64,000 nt of DNA from Lederbergia citrea (lineage in GTDB: Bacteria; Bacillota; Bacilli; Bacillales; Bacillaceae_C): assembly GCF_018343525.1 (NCBI RefSeq), contig NZ_JAGYPH010000002.1:62001-126000 (forward strand), written 5' to 3'. The first letter of the stretch is position 1; each line of letters begins with the position of its first letter. Position numbers and translations under genes: made by a program. Of the stretch, positions 24,592-32,123 are shown one piece after another. The notes under the pieces are model-generated. The model saw nothing but the letters and a program-made list of their open reading frames with translations, was not told where the DNA came from and made no database searches.

Positions 24592-24782
24592 TTAGGAAGT
24601 TTTTACTTCTATTTTGCATTTTTTTAAAAAGGTGTATAGGTAAATGATTTTGATGTAATTGGTTTTATCGATATAGTCCCTGCCTAATCCTTTTTTTATT
24701 TTATTTCCGATACCCTTGGCTAAAATCAGAACATAAATGTCTGAACTATATTGAAAACACTTTGTCCACTTTTCTAAAATGA
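24592..24782 (-). pseudogene. Coding remnant cut off at repeat copy E
   Basis: On the minus strand one frame reads KCFQYSSDIYVLILAKGIGN then KIKKGLGRDYIDKTNYIKII and ends KKCKIEVKTS before a stop. It looks like the C-terminal part of a protein, but I cannot name the family. Going upstream in the gene sense, the frame meets repeat copy E within a few codons, and no start exists. Confidence 0.35.
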
Positions 24783-24837
24783 AAAACCTCGTTTAGATGC
24801 ATTAAGGGGAACCGTAACATAAGTAAAGGAGTTTTTT
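24783..24837 (+). repeat. Dispersed terminator-like repeat, copy E
   Basis: The copy reads AAAAACCTCGTTTAGATGCA then TTAAGGGGAACCGTAACATA and AGTAAAGGAGTTTTTT. AAAACCTC and GGAGTTTT form the outer stem, followed by a T-run. Confidence 0.7.
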
Positions 24838-25311
24838 AGCCAAATGCCTCTCCTTAGGTTGGGGAGGCTATAACATAATACGTTTTCTTAACGGAAATAG
24901 AAATGATAAGAATGATATTACGGAATATTAAGAAATTAGATTGACAAATAAAAGTATTCTATTAAGCTTAAAATAGTTCTATCCTCAAATTCTTCTCTAA
25001 ATTTCCTTTGTATATTAGCTACTCCGAAATTTTTTCTTTGTCTTTTACTTTCTCCAATAGAAGCCACATTAAATCTCTTTTTTTACTCACATTAACACTC
25101 ATTAATTTTAAAAATCTGTCCGAAGTTCAAATGAATAAATAATAGAGATGATTCATTCGTGGCATCGAATATGTATGCAAAATTTGATAGTAAAAGAAAT
25201 TGAGGAAAGAACGTTTTCCAAATTAGTTAAGGGTTGTCTACTAAATTTTGTTTAAATGAGTATATAAAGGGTGCTGCAAAAGACATGACCATTGGATAGG
25301 AGAGGGATGCT
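24838..25311. other. AT-rich intergenic region with weak coding traces
   Basis: On the minus strand a stretch near 24975-25090 reads KKRFNVASIGESKRQRKNFG and NIQRKFREEFEDR, which looks protein-like but has no start, ribosome site or recognised family. GGAGAGGGATG at its right end is the ribosome site of the endonuclease-like gene. Confidence 0.3.
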
Positions 25312-25977
25312 ATGGGATTTGAAGAAGAATACCAGGCTTTTTTGAATGCTCACTCGCAGGCAAGAACCGGTGAGCGGTTACGGCGCTTACAAGAGGGTCA
25401 TAATCAGGCTGAAATGTTATTTTTGAAGCAAGTGTGGTGGCCTTTATTTTACCATTTCAAGTATCTTCATCCAGAATATGAAGTCGATGATTTCAAGGAT
25501 GGCAAAAGGTATTTGGATTTTGCTTATATTCGTCCTGCCATCCGAATTTGCCTTGAGGTCGACGGGTATGGCCCTCACTTAAAGAACATAAGCAGATGGC
25601 AGTTTTCCGACAACCTGGAACGTCAAAATCAGTTGGTGATTGACGGTTGGACTGTGATTCGCTTTTCTTATGACCAGGTGAAAGAGAAGCCTCGTCGATG
25701 CCAACAGATTGTTCAGCAAGTGATTGGCCAATGGCTGGGTGATGAACTGGACCAGACCTCTCTGTCCTTTATCGAAAAGGAAGTCCTTCGGCTAGCGATT
25801 CGAAAAGGAGAAGCCATACCCCCTAAAGAAGTCGAGAAGTATTTGAAGTTAAGTGACAAGACAGTAAAAAAAGTACTTTCTCAACTAGTCGATAAAAAGA
25901 TGTTGATTCCCGCATCTGGGATCAAAAGAGTCCGCTCTTATCGGTTGGGGGATCAGGTTAAGGTTCCGATCAGATAA
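25312..25977 (+). CDS. DUF559/Vsr-like endonuclease domain with C-terminal winged helix
   Basis: This 221-residue protein has a helical start (residues 1-40). A PD-(D/E)xK-like core follows, with YLDFAYIRPAIRICLEVDG (about 67-85), where the Asp and the Glu-x-Asp would bind the metal, then the Vsr/DUF559-type NQLVIDGWTVIRFSYDQV (about 105-122). Residues 150-215 look like a winged helix-turn-helix (KEVEKYLKLSDKTVKKVLSQ). GGAGAGGGATGCT precedes the ATG. Similar proteins in Bacillaceae are of unknown function. It could be a stand-alone DNA-cleaving or repair protein; catalysis is inferred only. Confidence 0.75.
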   Translation: MGFEEEYQAFLNAHSQARTGERLRRLQEGHNQAEMLFLKQVWWPLFYHFKYLHPEYEVDDFKDGKRYLDFAYIRPAIRICLEVDGYGPHLKNISRWQFSDNLERQNQLVIDGWTVIRFSYDQVKEKPRRCQQIVQQVIGQWLGDELDQTSLSFIEKEVLRLAIRKGEAIPPKEVEKYLKLSDKTVKKVLSQLVDKKMLIPASGIKRVRSYRLGDQVKVPIR

Positions 25978-26262
25978 ATAGTCGGAAAAAATTCGCTTAA
26001 TTAGTAATTAATATTTAAAATAGCTTAAATAGACGGAGAGATTCCTCCTATTGAATCGAAAAATGCAAAAATGGGGGATTTAGCTTTGAATAATTGGAAA
26101 ACCTCCCCTTATTTACCCCGAAATGAGCTACATTCTGCATATAACCGAAAAGTTTCCGCTTATTTTACTATCGCCGGTTACTTAATTATGGACAAGAATT
26201 CTTATTGAAAAGGAAGTGAGATGAAGACGGGTCTTGTCTTTTTTATCTCAAAAAAATCCAAG
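25978..26262. other. Intergenic region, no gene seen
   Basis: No frame on either strand is credible. The sequence is AT-rich with no clear promoter, and repeat copy F begins at its right end. Confidence 0.4.
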
Positions 26263-26316
26263 AGAACCTCATTTAGATGCGTCACGGAGAACCGTATCAT
26301 AAGTAATTGAGGTTCC
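26263..26316 (+). repeat. Dispersed terminator-like repeat, copy F
   Basis: This is the best preserved copy: GAACCTCATTTAGATGCGTC, then ACGGAGAACCGTATCATAAG and TAATTGAGGTTCCC. The outer arms GAACCTCA/TGAGGTTC pair perfectly, and ACGG-AGAA-CCGT forms the inner hairpin with a GNRA-like loop. Confidence 0.75.
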
Positions 26317-26326
26317 CTAACCAACA

Positions 26327-26367
26327 AAGCCTATCCAAGACAAAAAAGTTTTGGATAGGCTTTTCTT
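26327..26367. terminator. Strong terminator next to repeat copy F
   Basis: AAGCCTATCCAA pairs perfectly with TTGGATAGGCTT and TTCTT follows. It separates the endonuclease-like gene from the AraC regulator. Confidence 0.75.
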
Positions 26368-26489
26368 AATAAGAATAATTTGTTTATGCTTAAATGGGAA
26401 TATATTTGTGGAACGGTATGGCTGGAGCACAACAACTATCAAAAAAATAAAAGCAAAGTAATCTATAATTATATTCAGGAGTGAGGCAA

Positions 26490-27566
26490 ATGAATGATTA
26501 TATACAGTTGATGATTGATTGGATTGAAGAAAATTTAACAAATGAATTTTCGCTGGAGGGCTTAGCTGGTTATATGGGATATTCCCCTTATTATTGTTCT
26601 TTTAAATTTCATCAGGCAACAGGTATAAGCATTAGACGCTATATCCTTCTTAGAAGGTTGTATTTATCTACGGAAGATTTAGCAAATAATCGGAAGATCA
26701 TCGATATTGCCTTTGATTATAATTATTCATCGCAAGAAGCCTATAGTAGAACTTTTAAAACAGTTTTTGGTATTAGTCCAAAAGAATTTCAACTCAATCA
26801 AATGCCTGTTCAATCATTTGCTAAGCTCACTATTCATCACGGGGAGGATGGTTGTAGAATGAATATCTCTAGAGAAACTGAGGTTGAACAATTAAAAAAT
26901 AGGAAGAGAGAATTGTTTGACCATGATGTACTGAACATATTAAACGGTCAAGTGATGTATGAGGAATTTAAAGATAAAAAGCTTATGGGAGATTCTGATT
27001 ATGTACCATTCAATGAAGCCATGTGTGTAAATGCGACTACCACATCTATTTTCGATCATGCGTTTATTCAAACGAGAGCGGCAGGACATAATGAATCCGA
27101 GGAAAATTACAGGAACAAGGTAATAAAGCCCTTAAATAATCTGTTTAAGAAAAACTATAACTATATTGTGTTATGGTTTGGGGAAGACATGTTTTGTCAG
27201 ATGAATCTTCTGACTATTCTTGCTTATCTTGAACAGTCTCAGTATAAAGGTAGAGTTTTTTATAATAGCTTTAGAGAGGATGAATTTAAAGTAAACCAAA
27301 CGGAGCTTACTTTAGGTAAATATTATTCTGTCTATGAAGAAGTATTGGTCAATCATATGAAACCAACAAATAAACTACTTCCAGTGATGTACCAGGCTAT
27401 AGAGTTATTTCTAGAAATGCAGACAGAAAATAACGCCGTCATAAAATACATTTCAAAAAATAAGCATTTACCTACATCCGAATTGCTTAAGCGCTTATTT
27501 GAGGTTTTCCCAACAATAGGATATGGAGATTCACAATATTTAGAGCTGATTGATAAAATAAAATAA
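26490..27566 (+). CDS. AraC family regulator with DUF1835-like C-terminal region
   Basis: This 358-residue protein has the two AraC helix-turn-helix motifs at its N-terminus (residues 22-42, LAGYMGYSPYYCSFKFH; 68-100, IIDIAFDYNYSSQEAYSRTF, ISPKEF) instead of the usual C-terminus. The C-terminal 220 residues, including NYIVLWFGEDMFCQMNLLTI and FEVFPTIGYGDSQYLELI, resemble DUF1835-type proteins and may sense an unknown ligand. I start at MNDYIQ because AGGAGTGAGG lies just before it. A fragment of a second copy of its 3' end lies at 11420-11506. Target genes are unknown. Confidence 0.85.
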   Translation: MNDYIQLMIDWIEENLTNEFSLEGLAGYMGYSPYYCSFKFHQATGISIRRYILLRRLYLSTEDLANNRKIIDIAFDYNYSSQEAYSRTFKTVFGISPKEFQLNQMPVQSFAKLTIHHGEDGCRMNISRETEVEQLKNRKRELFDHDVLNILNGQVMYEEFKDKKLMGDSDYVPFNEAMCVNATTTSIFDHAFIQTRAAGHNESEENYRNKVIKPLNNLFKKNYNYIVLWFGEDMFCQMNLLTILAYLEQSQYKGRVFYNSFREDEFKVNQTELTLGKYYSVYEEVLVNHMKPTNKLLPVMYQAIELFLEMQTENNAVIKYISKNKHLPTSELLKRLFEVFPTIGYGDSQYLELIDKIK

Positions 27567-27587
27567 ATGAAATACTAGATTGTTATT

Positions 27588-27686
27588 GGAAAGTCATCAC
27601 ATCTGCTCACATACTTTGTAGTAGAAACTTTCGTAGGGACGATCCTTTCAGTTATATTAGCAGGTATTTTCGTAGGATTTTTTTAA
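27588..27686 (+). pseudogene. C-terminal membrane-segment remnant
   Basis: The frame GKSSHLLTYFVVETFVGTIL SVILAGIFVGFF ends at a TAA just before the amidohydrolase gene and has no start. It looks like the last helix of a membrane transporter that may once have preceded the amidohydrolase. The family is not identifiable. Confidence 0.35.
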
Positions 27687-27704
27687 GAGAAGAGGAGATA
27701 TGGT

Positions 27705-28934
27705 ATGAAAGAGGTTCAAGAACGAATCGAAAGACATATAGATGCAATAAGCAAATTTACCGCTACACCTGGAAAAGGCACGACTCGTCTTACTTATAGT
27801 AAGGAAGATTTACAGGCAAGAAGTTATATAAAAGAAAAAATGAAGGAATACGGATTACAGGTTCAGGAAGATGGTTTTGGAAATATTTTTGGCAAGCTTG
27901 AAGGCACTTTAAAAGATGCGCCTAGTGTTCTAATTGGTTCTCATTTTGACTCTGTCCCAAATGGAGGAGCCTATGATGGCCCTGCAGGAGTAGTGGCAGC
28001 GCTTGAGGTGGCCGGTCTCTTTTACAAAAATCAATTAACACCGAAATATCCACTGGAAGTTATTGCTCTTGTAGAAGAAGAAGGGACAAGATTTGGCGGC
28101 GGATTAATGGGATCAAGAGGAATAGTAGGTTTACTTAGTGAGGAAGAATTTAAAAATCTAAAAGATAAAGAAGGAATCTCTACAGAAGAAGCGATGGAAA
28201 AAATCGGACTAAATTCCTCTCTTCCTAAAAAAAGAGATCCAAAAACGATAAAGGCATTTCTTGAAATGCATATTGAGCAAGGGCCAATTCTTGAGGAGAA
28301 AAATATTCCGATAGGCGTGGTGGAATCTATCGTAGGTATAACTCTATTAGAAGTGACAGTAACAGGTCAAGCTGGACATGCAGGTACAACTCCAATGGAT
28401 CACAGATCGGATGCTTTAGTTACAGCTGCAAAGATAATTGCTCAATTGCCGGAGCTTGCAATAGGCGAGGAAGACGGAACGGTTATCACGACCGGACGAC
28501 TCAATGTATTTCCAAACGGAGCCAATGTCATCCCAGAAAAAACGGTATTTACAGTCGATATTCGATCAGGCAAGGATGAAAATGTTTTGAATGTCATAGA
28601 GAAAGTAAAAGAATTAGTCATGTCATATAGTGAAAATGGAATTCATACAGCGGTTGAACAGCTTTTATATATCAAGCCAAAAGACATGAATCAAGATATT
28701 ATTACTCTTTTAAAGAATAAGTGTGAAGTGTTAGAAATTCCGTATTGTTCTATTAACAGCGGCGCAGGTCATGATGCAATGGTTTTTTCCGACTTTACTG
28801 ATGCTGCAATGCTTTTCATTCCAAGTAAAAATGGACTTAGCCATTGTCCGGAAGAGTGGTCAGATTCACGTCATATGGAATACGCTGTCAATATCCTATA
28901 TGAAGTAATCAAGAGGTTGACGGAGGTAGAGTAG
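27705..28934 (+). CDS. M20-family Zn amidohydrolase (allantoate / N-carbamoyl-L-amino acid hydrolase)
   Basis: This 409-residue protein is a full-length member of the AmaB/HyuC/AllC group of M20 peptidases. The metal ligands appear in GSHFDSVPNGGAYDGPAG (His near 79, Asp near 90), the EEE of VEEEGTRFGGG (about 126-128), EMHIEQGP (His near 193) and the final GLSHCPEEWS. The dimerisation lid is GQAGHAGTTPMDHRSD. It hydrolyses ureido or amide bonds, releasing ammonia and CO2 from N-carbamoyl amino acids or allantoate. AGAGGAGATATGGT precedes the ATG. It is monocistronic, and the exact substrate is open. Confidence 0.9.
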   Translation: MKEVQERIERHIDAISKFTATPGKGTTRLTYSKEDLQARSYIKEKMKEYGLQVQEDGFGNIFGKLEGTLKDAPSVLIGSHFDSVPNGGAYDGPAGVVAALEVAGLFYKNQLTPKYPLEVIALVEEEGTRFGGGLMGSRGIVGLLSEEEFKNLKDKEGISTEEAMEKIGLNSSLPKKRDPKTIKAFLEMHIEQGPILEEKNIPIGVVESIVGITLLEVTVTGQAGHAGTTPMDHRSDALVTAAKIIAQLPELAIGEEDGTVITTGRLNVFPNGANVIPEKTVFTVDIRSGKDENVLNVIEKVKELVMSYSENGIHTAVEQLLYIKPKDMNQDIITLLKNKCEVLEIPYCSINSGAGHDAMVFSDFTDAAMLFIPSKNGLSHCPEEWSDSRHMEYAVNILYEVIKRLTEVE

Positions 28935-29050
28935 TTTGGGATCCATCCACGAATAAAAGAAGCCATACAGAAATATAGTGAAGAACTAACTGAATTACGT
29001 AGAGAGTTCATAGTGAACTCGGCTTTTATTTGTGAATATCTCAAAAAAAC
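28935..29050. other. Short intergenic region with a small inverted repeat
   Basis: GAGTTCA-TAG-TGAACTC (29005-29021) followed by GGCTTTTATTT may end the amidohydrolase transcript. Nothing else is seen. Confidence 0.35.
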
Positions 29051-29520
29051 CTAGATTGCAGCAAAAGTTGCTTTTTCCTTTGTGATAGATACATCACGAT
29101 GAACCATATCATAAGTAACGACTCTTTCACTGGTAACCTGCTTCGGCATTTGTTCTTGAAAATAATTCGCGATAAAGGTAGTTATTCTTCTTGTTTGTTC
29201 AAAAGTATAAATCGGTTCGATTGGTACAAATACTTGAAGCCCTGATGAACCTGATGTTCTTGGTACAGATAATAGACCGAGGGATTGAAGAAGATCCTTC
29301 AGTTTCAACGACACCTACTATGACTAAATTAAAGCTTGTATCATCGGGAGGATCTAAATCAAATACCATTTCCATAGGGAAATCGGGCTTATCATGGCGA
29401 TCAAATGGAACGTGAAATTCAATCTCACTGTAGTTTGCTGCCCAAACCAGTGTAGCAATATCATTTAATAGCATTCGCTCTTTGTTTTTATAGAAATTCC
29501 GGCTGATCCATTCTGAGTGG
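29051..29520 (-). pseudogene. ligD: ligD polymerase-domain remnant, frameshifted and fused to repeat copy G
   Basis: The frame EWISRNFYKNKERMLLNDIA, then NYSEIEFHVPFDRHD and MVFDLDPPDDTSFNLVI, matches the primase/polymerase domain of Bacillus LigD (non-homologous end joining). A frameshift near 29310 is followed by LKDLLQSLGLLSVPRTSGSS and GLQVFVPIEPIYTFEQTRR of the same domain. After QVTSER the residues (VVTYDMVHRDV) come from repeat copy G read backwards, and the rest of the domain is missing. No ligase domain or Ku gene is nearby. It cannot encode a working enzyme. Confidence 0.8.
29080..29125 (+). repeat. Dispersed terminator-like repeat, copy G, inside the ligD remnant
   Basis: The copy reads GATAGATACATCACGATGAA then CCATATCATAAGTAACGACT. 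It lies exactly where LigD homology stops, so the deletion end and the repeat coincide. Confidence 0.65.
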
Positions 29521-29677
29521 GAGGAACTGGGGCAGCTAATCCATCAATTTTGAATGCTGTAAAGGATATGGAATACCATTTTAAAATGCTCGAAGCCTAT
29601 CAAGCACATTGTTGATATGGTGAGTGGGAAGATGCCGATTTTGATGACATGGATAAGTTTTTCGGTTTTTAGGGAAA
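29521..29677 (+). pseudogene. Unidentified coding remnant
   Basis: One frame reads GGTGAANPSILNAVKDMEYH then FKMLEAYQAHC, a stop, and then GEWEDADFDDMDKFFGF and a second stop. It has amino-acid patterns typical of real protein, but no start and two stops, and I cannot assign it. Confidence 0.25.
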
Positions 29678-29779
29678 ATGAATGAAAGTGTATCGCAAAT
29701 AAACTGCATGATTGAAGAAAAAAGAAAAGACGAAGCTCTGTTTCACTTCATGGAAGAGGTTAGGTTAAGGATGATGTGA
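29678..29779 (+). CDS. Possible small ORF
   Basis: It encodes 33 residues (MNESVSQINCMIEEKRKDEA...) with AGGGA four bases before the ATG. The charge pattern is that of a small helical peptide. There is no recognised family and no independent support, so it may be debris. Confidence 0.2.
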   Translation: MNESVSQINCMIEEKRKDEALFHFMEEVRLRMM

Positions 29780-29789
29780 AAATCATTGA

Positions 29790-29826
29790 TGGCTCTTCCT
29801 GACATATTAAATGATAAGAAGAGCCA
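29790..29826. terminator. Hairpin downstream of the stress flavoprotein gene
   Basis: TGGCTCTTC pairs with GAAGAGCCA across a loop of 19 bases. It lies just after the stop of the minus-strand flavoprotein gene; the T-run is poor. Confidence 0.45.
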
Positions 29827-29839
29827 ATGAGGTATTATG

Positions 29840-30271
29840 TTAGTTATTTTCCAATGAAAGTTCTTGTGGTGGTTCTCCGTTTAGGTTTAAAACACGGACC
29901 GTTTGAGGTTTTATTTCAAGAAACACGTAGTTAGGATCATTCGGACCATCAAACCATTTACTAAACGACTCCTCCCAGAATTGATCCTTCAAAGCTTGTG
30001 TATCATTAATAGATGAAGTACCTAAAATTTCAACATATGCATCGCTATGACCTTTATCCTCGTAACCGAGCAAAACGGATACGTATGGATTATTTTCAAT
30101 TTCTTCAATTTTTTCCGACTCCCTTTCCGTCGGTGTATATAGTGTAAGGGCTTCATGATAAAATGTCATATATCTTAAATGAGGCTTATTATTTTCAACC
30201 GATGCCAGGATACCGGTTTTATGATTAGAGATGATGTTAACAATCTTATCTTTTAAATCGGAATTGCTCAT
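29840..30271 (-). CDS. Pyridoxamine 5'-phosphate oxidase-like general stress protein (YdaG type)
   Basis: This 143-residue protein has the split-barrel flavin-binding fold of general stress protein 26. Features are IISNHKTGILASVENNKPHLRYM in the usual N-terminal position, the middle VSVLLGYED and AYVEILGTSSI, and a C-terminal VFLEIKPQTVRVLN. AGGAGG stands before the ATG. In B. subtilis the relative YdaG belongs to the sigma-B general stress regulon; no sigma-B promoter was confirmed here. It is divergent from the ferritin-like gene. The ligand is probably a flavin or haem-like cofactor. Confidence 0.85.
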   Translation of the reverse strand: MSNSDLKDKIVNIISNHKTGILASVENNKPHLRYMTFYHEALTLYTPTERESEKIEEIENNPYVSVLLGYEDKGHSDAYVEILGTSSINDTQALKDQFWEESFSKWFDGPNDPNYVFLEIKPQTVRVLNLNGEPPQELSLENN

Positions 30272-30389
30272 TTACATTCCTCCTATGGATATTGATATTT
30301 TATTTTTCACTATAACCTGGCAAATAATCTGTAAAAAACTTACTAAATTGATGAAAGAAGAGCATACTTACTTTAAGGAGTGGTTCATA

Positions 30390-30821
30390 GTGGCTAAAAA
30401 GGATGTAGTCAAAACATTAAATCAATTTTTAAAAGGGCAATATATGGGGATCCACGCCTATGAACATCATATACAAAAATTAACCGACCCTGAGATAAAA
30501 AGGGTATTTCAAAGGATTCAACAAGATCATAAAAATCATGCCCTAAAAGTCGCTGAAAGAATTCAAAACCTTGGAGGAGTTCCAGTCGATGATGAAGGCA
30601 TGATTGGAGTGGTCCAAGGATATTTTGGTCAATTTATGATCCCGGATACCACAGTCGGTATAATAGAAAGTGCATTAAAGGGCGAAGGGTATTATGGAAT
30701 TGAAGTGTCTGAAGAAATTGTAAAAGGAGATTTAGACCCTGAAAGCAGGCAATTGATCGAAGAAATATTGGATAAAGACAGAGAGCATGTTCACTTCCTG
30801 CAACATTTGGGACGTAAGTAA
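30390..30821 (+). CDS. DUF2383 ferritin-like protein
   Basis: This 143-residue all-helical protein resembles ferritin-like DUF2383: a first helix with LNQFLKGQYMGIHAYEHHIQ, a second with IQQDHKNHALKVAERIQNLG, and two C-terminal helices (GIEVSEEIVKGD, EILDKDREHVHFLQ). The Glu and His residues are spaced as di-iron ligands (EHH, DHKNH, EHVH). I start at the GTG nine bases after AAGGAG; upstream in-frame ATGs lie inside the opposite promoter region. It may store or handle iron under stress; its neighbour on the other strand is also a stress protein. Confidence 0.75.
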   Translation: MAKKDVVKTLNQFLKGQYMGIHAYEHHIQKLTDPEIKRVFQRIQQDHKNHALKVAERIQNLGGVPVDDEGMIGVVQGYFGQFMIPDTTVGIIESALKGEGYYGIEVSEEIVKGDLDPESRQLIEEILDKDREHVHFLQHLGRK

Positions 30822-30990
30822 GGTTGGAGGCTAACAGGTTGTCATCGAGGTAACTTTGAGATTTCTATTTCACAAAATGGCTCTTTAAATAAGAAGGAGC
30901 GCATTTCTTATTCCAGATATGCGCTGATTATGAACAAATTTGACCTACCTAGTAGTTAGAGAAGTGCAAACTTGATCTATTCATGGAAAG

Positions 30991-31254
30991 TTAGTGTTGT
31001 CCCTGTAGCCAATCTACTAAGGCTTTTGTCTGAATATCAAGTTGATGTGCTGATTCTCCAATGTCAGTAAATTCATGCACTACTTGTTCAATACGAGAAT
31101 TACATTGAGAAATAATCTTTTCTGAATGTTTGGTTCCTGTGCTTATGTTTTTATAGTGTTTATAAAGGTATACCTTTAGGTAAACCCAAAAAAAGGAAAA
31201 TGGTAAAGACTTCAACAGAAGCCAATACAAAGCGTTATGGTATTTCAAGTTCAA
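30991..31254 (-). pseudogene. Unknown small ORF, possibly degraded
   Basis: It spans 87 codons from a TTG with no ribosome site. The second half (HSEKIISQCNSRIEQVVHEF, TDIGESAHQLDIQTKALVDW) looks like a natural helical protein, while the first half does not. It is probably the remaining tail of a lost gene. No family is recognised. Confidence 0.25.
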
Positions 31255-31291
31255 TTATGGAACCATTGTACATTTGTTCCTGACTTTACAA

Positions 31292-31765
31292 TTATACCCG
31301 ATTGGATATATAGACCTTACGAAACTTATAGTAACTGGAAATTTTCCAAGGAATTAGATAGCCGCATGCAGCAATGAAGAAGAGCAGCATTCTTGAATCC
31401 GAATCCATGTCAATAATTCCACGAATGGTCCACCGAGTGGCGAAAATTAATACAAATAAAATGACGAAAGCTAGACTTTTCTTCACATAGATCTTTCCGT
31501 CCTTCCGTCGTTCATAGCCGGTCGTAAGAATTAAAGGGATGGAGAGAATACATCCTAACAACAACGCGATAGCAACTTCGGTCGGTGTTACCTCTGCATT
31601 CGGATTCATGATTAGTGCCCATCCTGGTGTTAATAAAAATAGCGTTATAATTATTCGAGTTCCTTTGCCACTAATCGGTTGGAACATTGAGATAATTTGA
31701 CGATAAAAAATCAGGGCGGCAACTAAGACGATTATGATAAGTATCGGATTATAGTTCATCATCAA
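31292..31765 (-). CDS. CcdC/DUF1453-like membrane protein
   Basis: This protein has 157 residues and about five hydrophobic segments (near 6-24, 38-54, 64-80, 95-112 and 125-142). The cytosolic loop reads YERRKDGKIYVKKSLAF, a pattern shared with CcdC-type proteins (DUF1453). CcdC of B. subtilis belongs to the cytochrome c maturation set, but no cytochrome genes lie here, so the role may differ. GGAAAG precedes two adjacent ATGs, either of which could be used. It is monocistronic. Confidence 0.65.
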   Translation of the reverse strand: MMMNYNPILIIIVLVAALIFYRQIISMFQPISGKGTRIIITLFLLTPGWALIMNPNAEVTPTEVAIALLLGCILSIPLILTTGYERRKDGKIYVKKSLAFVILFVLIFATRWTIRGIIDMDSDSRMLLFFIAACGYLIPWKISSYYKFRKVYISNRV

Positions 31766-31966
31766 ACCAACTTTCCATTTTTTTGGACAAGATTCCTACT
31801 CTCACGTCCCTTCTTTGTCCAGACTTCACCACATTATCTACCATTATAAAAACCCCTTTCGATATTCCTAAATTTAATATTCGAACTTAGAAGATTAAAT
31901 TCCTTTTTTGTAAGAGAGATATTATTGTCTTTGAAGAATTGCTTTTATAGACTCCTTTGGAACTAT

Positions 31967-32074
31967 AAAATTATTGATCGGGTATCGGGCCAGTATGGCA
32001 TCAGTGCTATGAAAGCTGTTCGGAAAGACGGTAAGCTGATCGGTGTCGTTGGAATTGATGATCGTAAACTATAA
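31967..32074 (+). pseudogene. dCache sensor-domain fragment (chemoreceptor-like)
   Basis: The frame KIIDRVSGQYGISAMKAVRK then DGKLIGVVGIDDRKL ends at TAA. It matches the conserved end of the membrane-distal dCache module of chemoreceptors (ISKAVKKDGKVIGVVGIDI). Nothing else of the receptor remains. Confidence 0.5.
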
Positions 32075-32084
32075 TGAAATTAAT

Positions 32085-32123
32085 AAGCTGACACCTAATG
32101 GAAATAAAGGTGTCAGCTTTTGG
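32085..32123. terminator. Terminator at the end of cotA
   Basis: AAGCTGACACC pairs with GGTGTCAGCTT, with TTT on the plus side. One arm overlaps the cotA stop codon on the minus strand. Confidence 0.65.

Noticed and set aside
29051..29314. An intact small gene of 87 codons
   Set aside because: It is the second frame of the ligD remnant plus repeat sequence.
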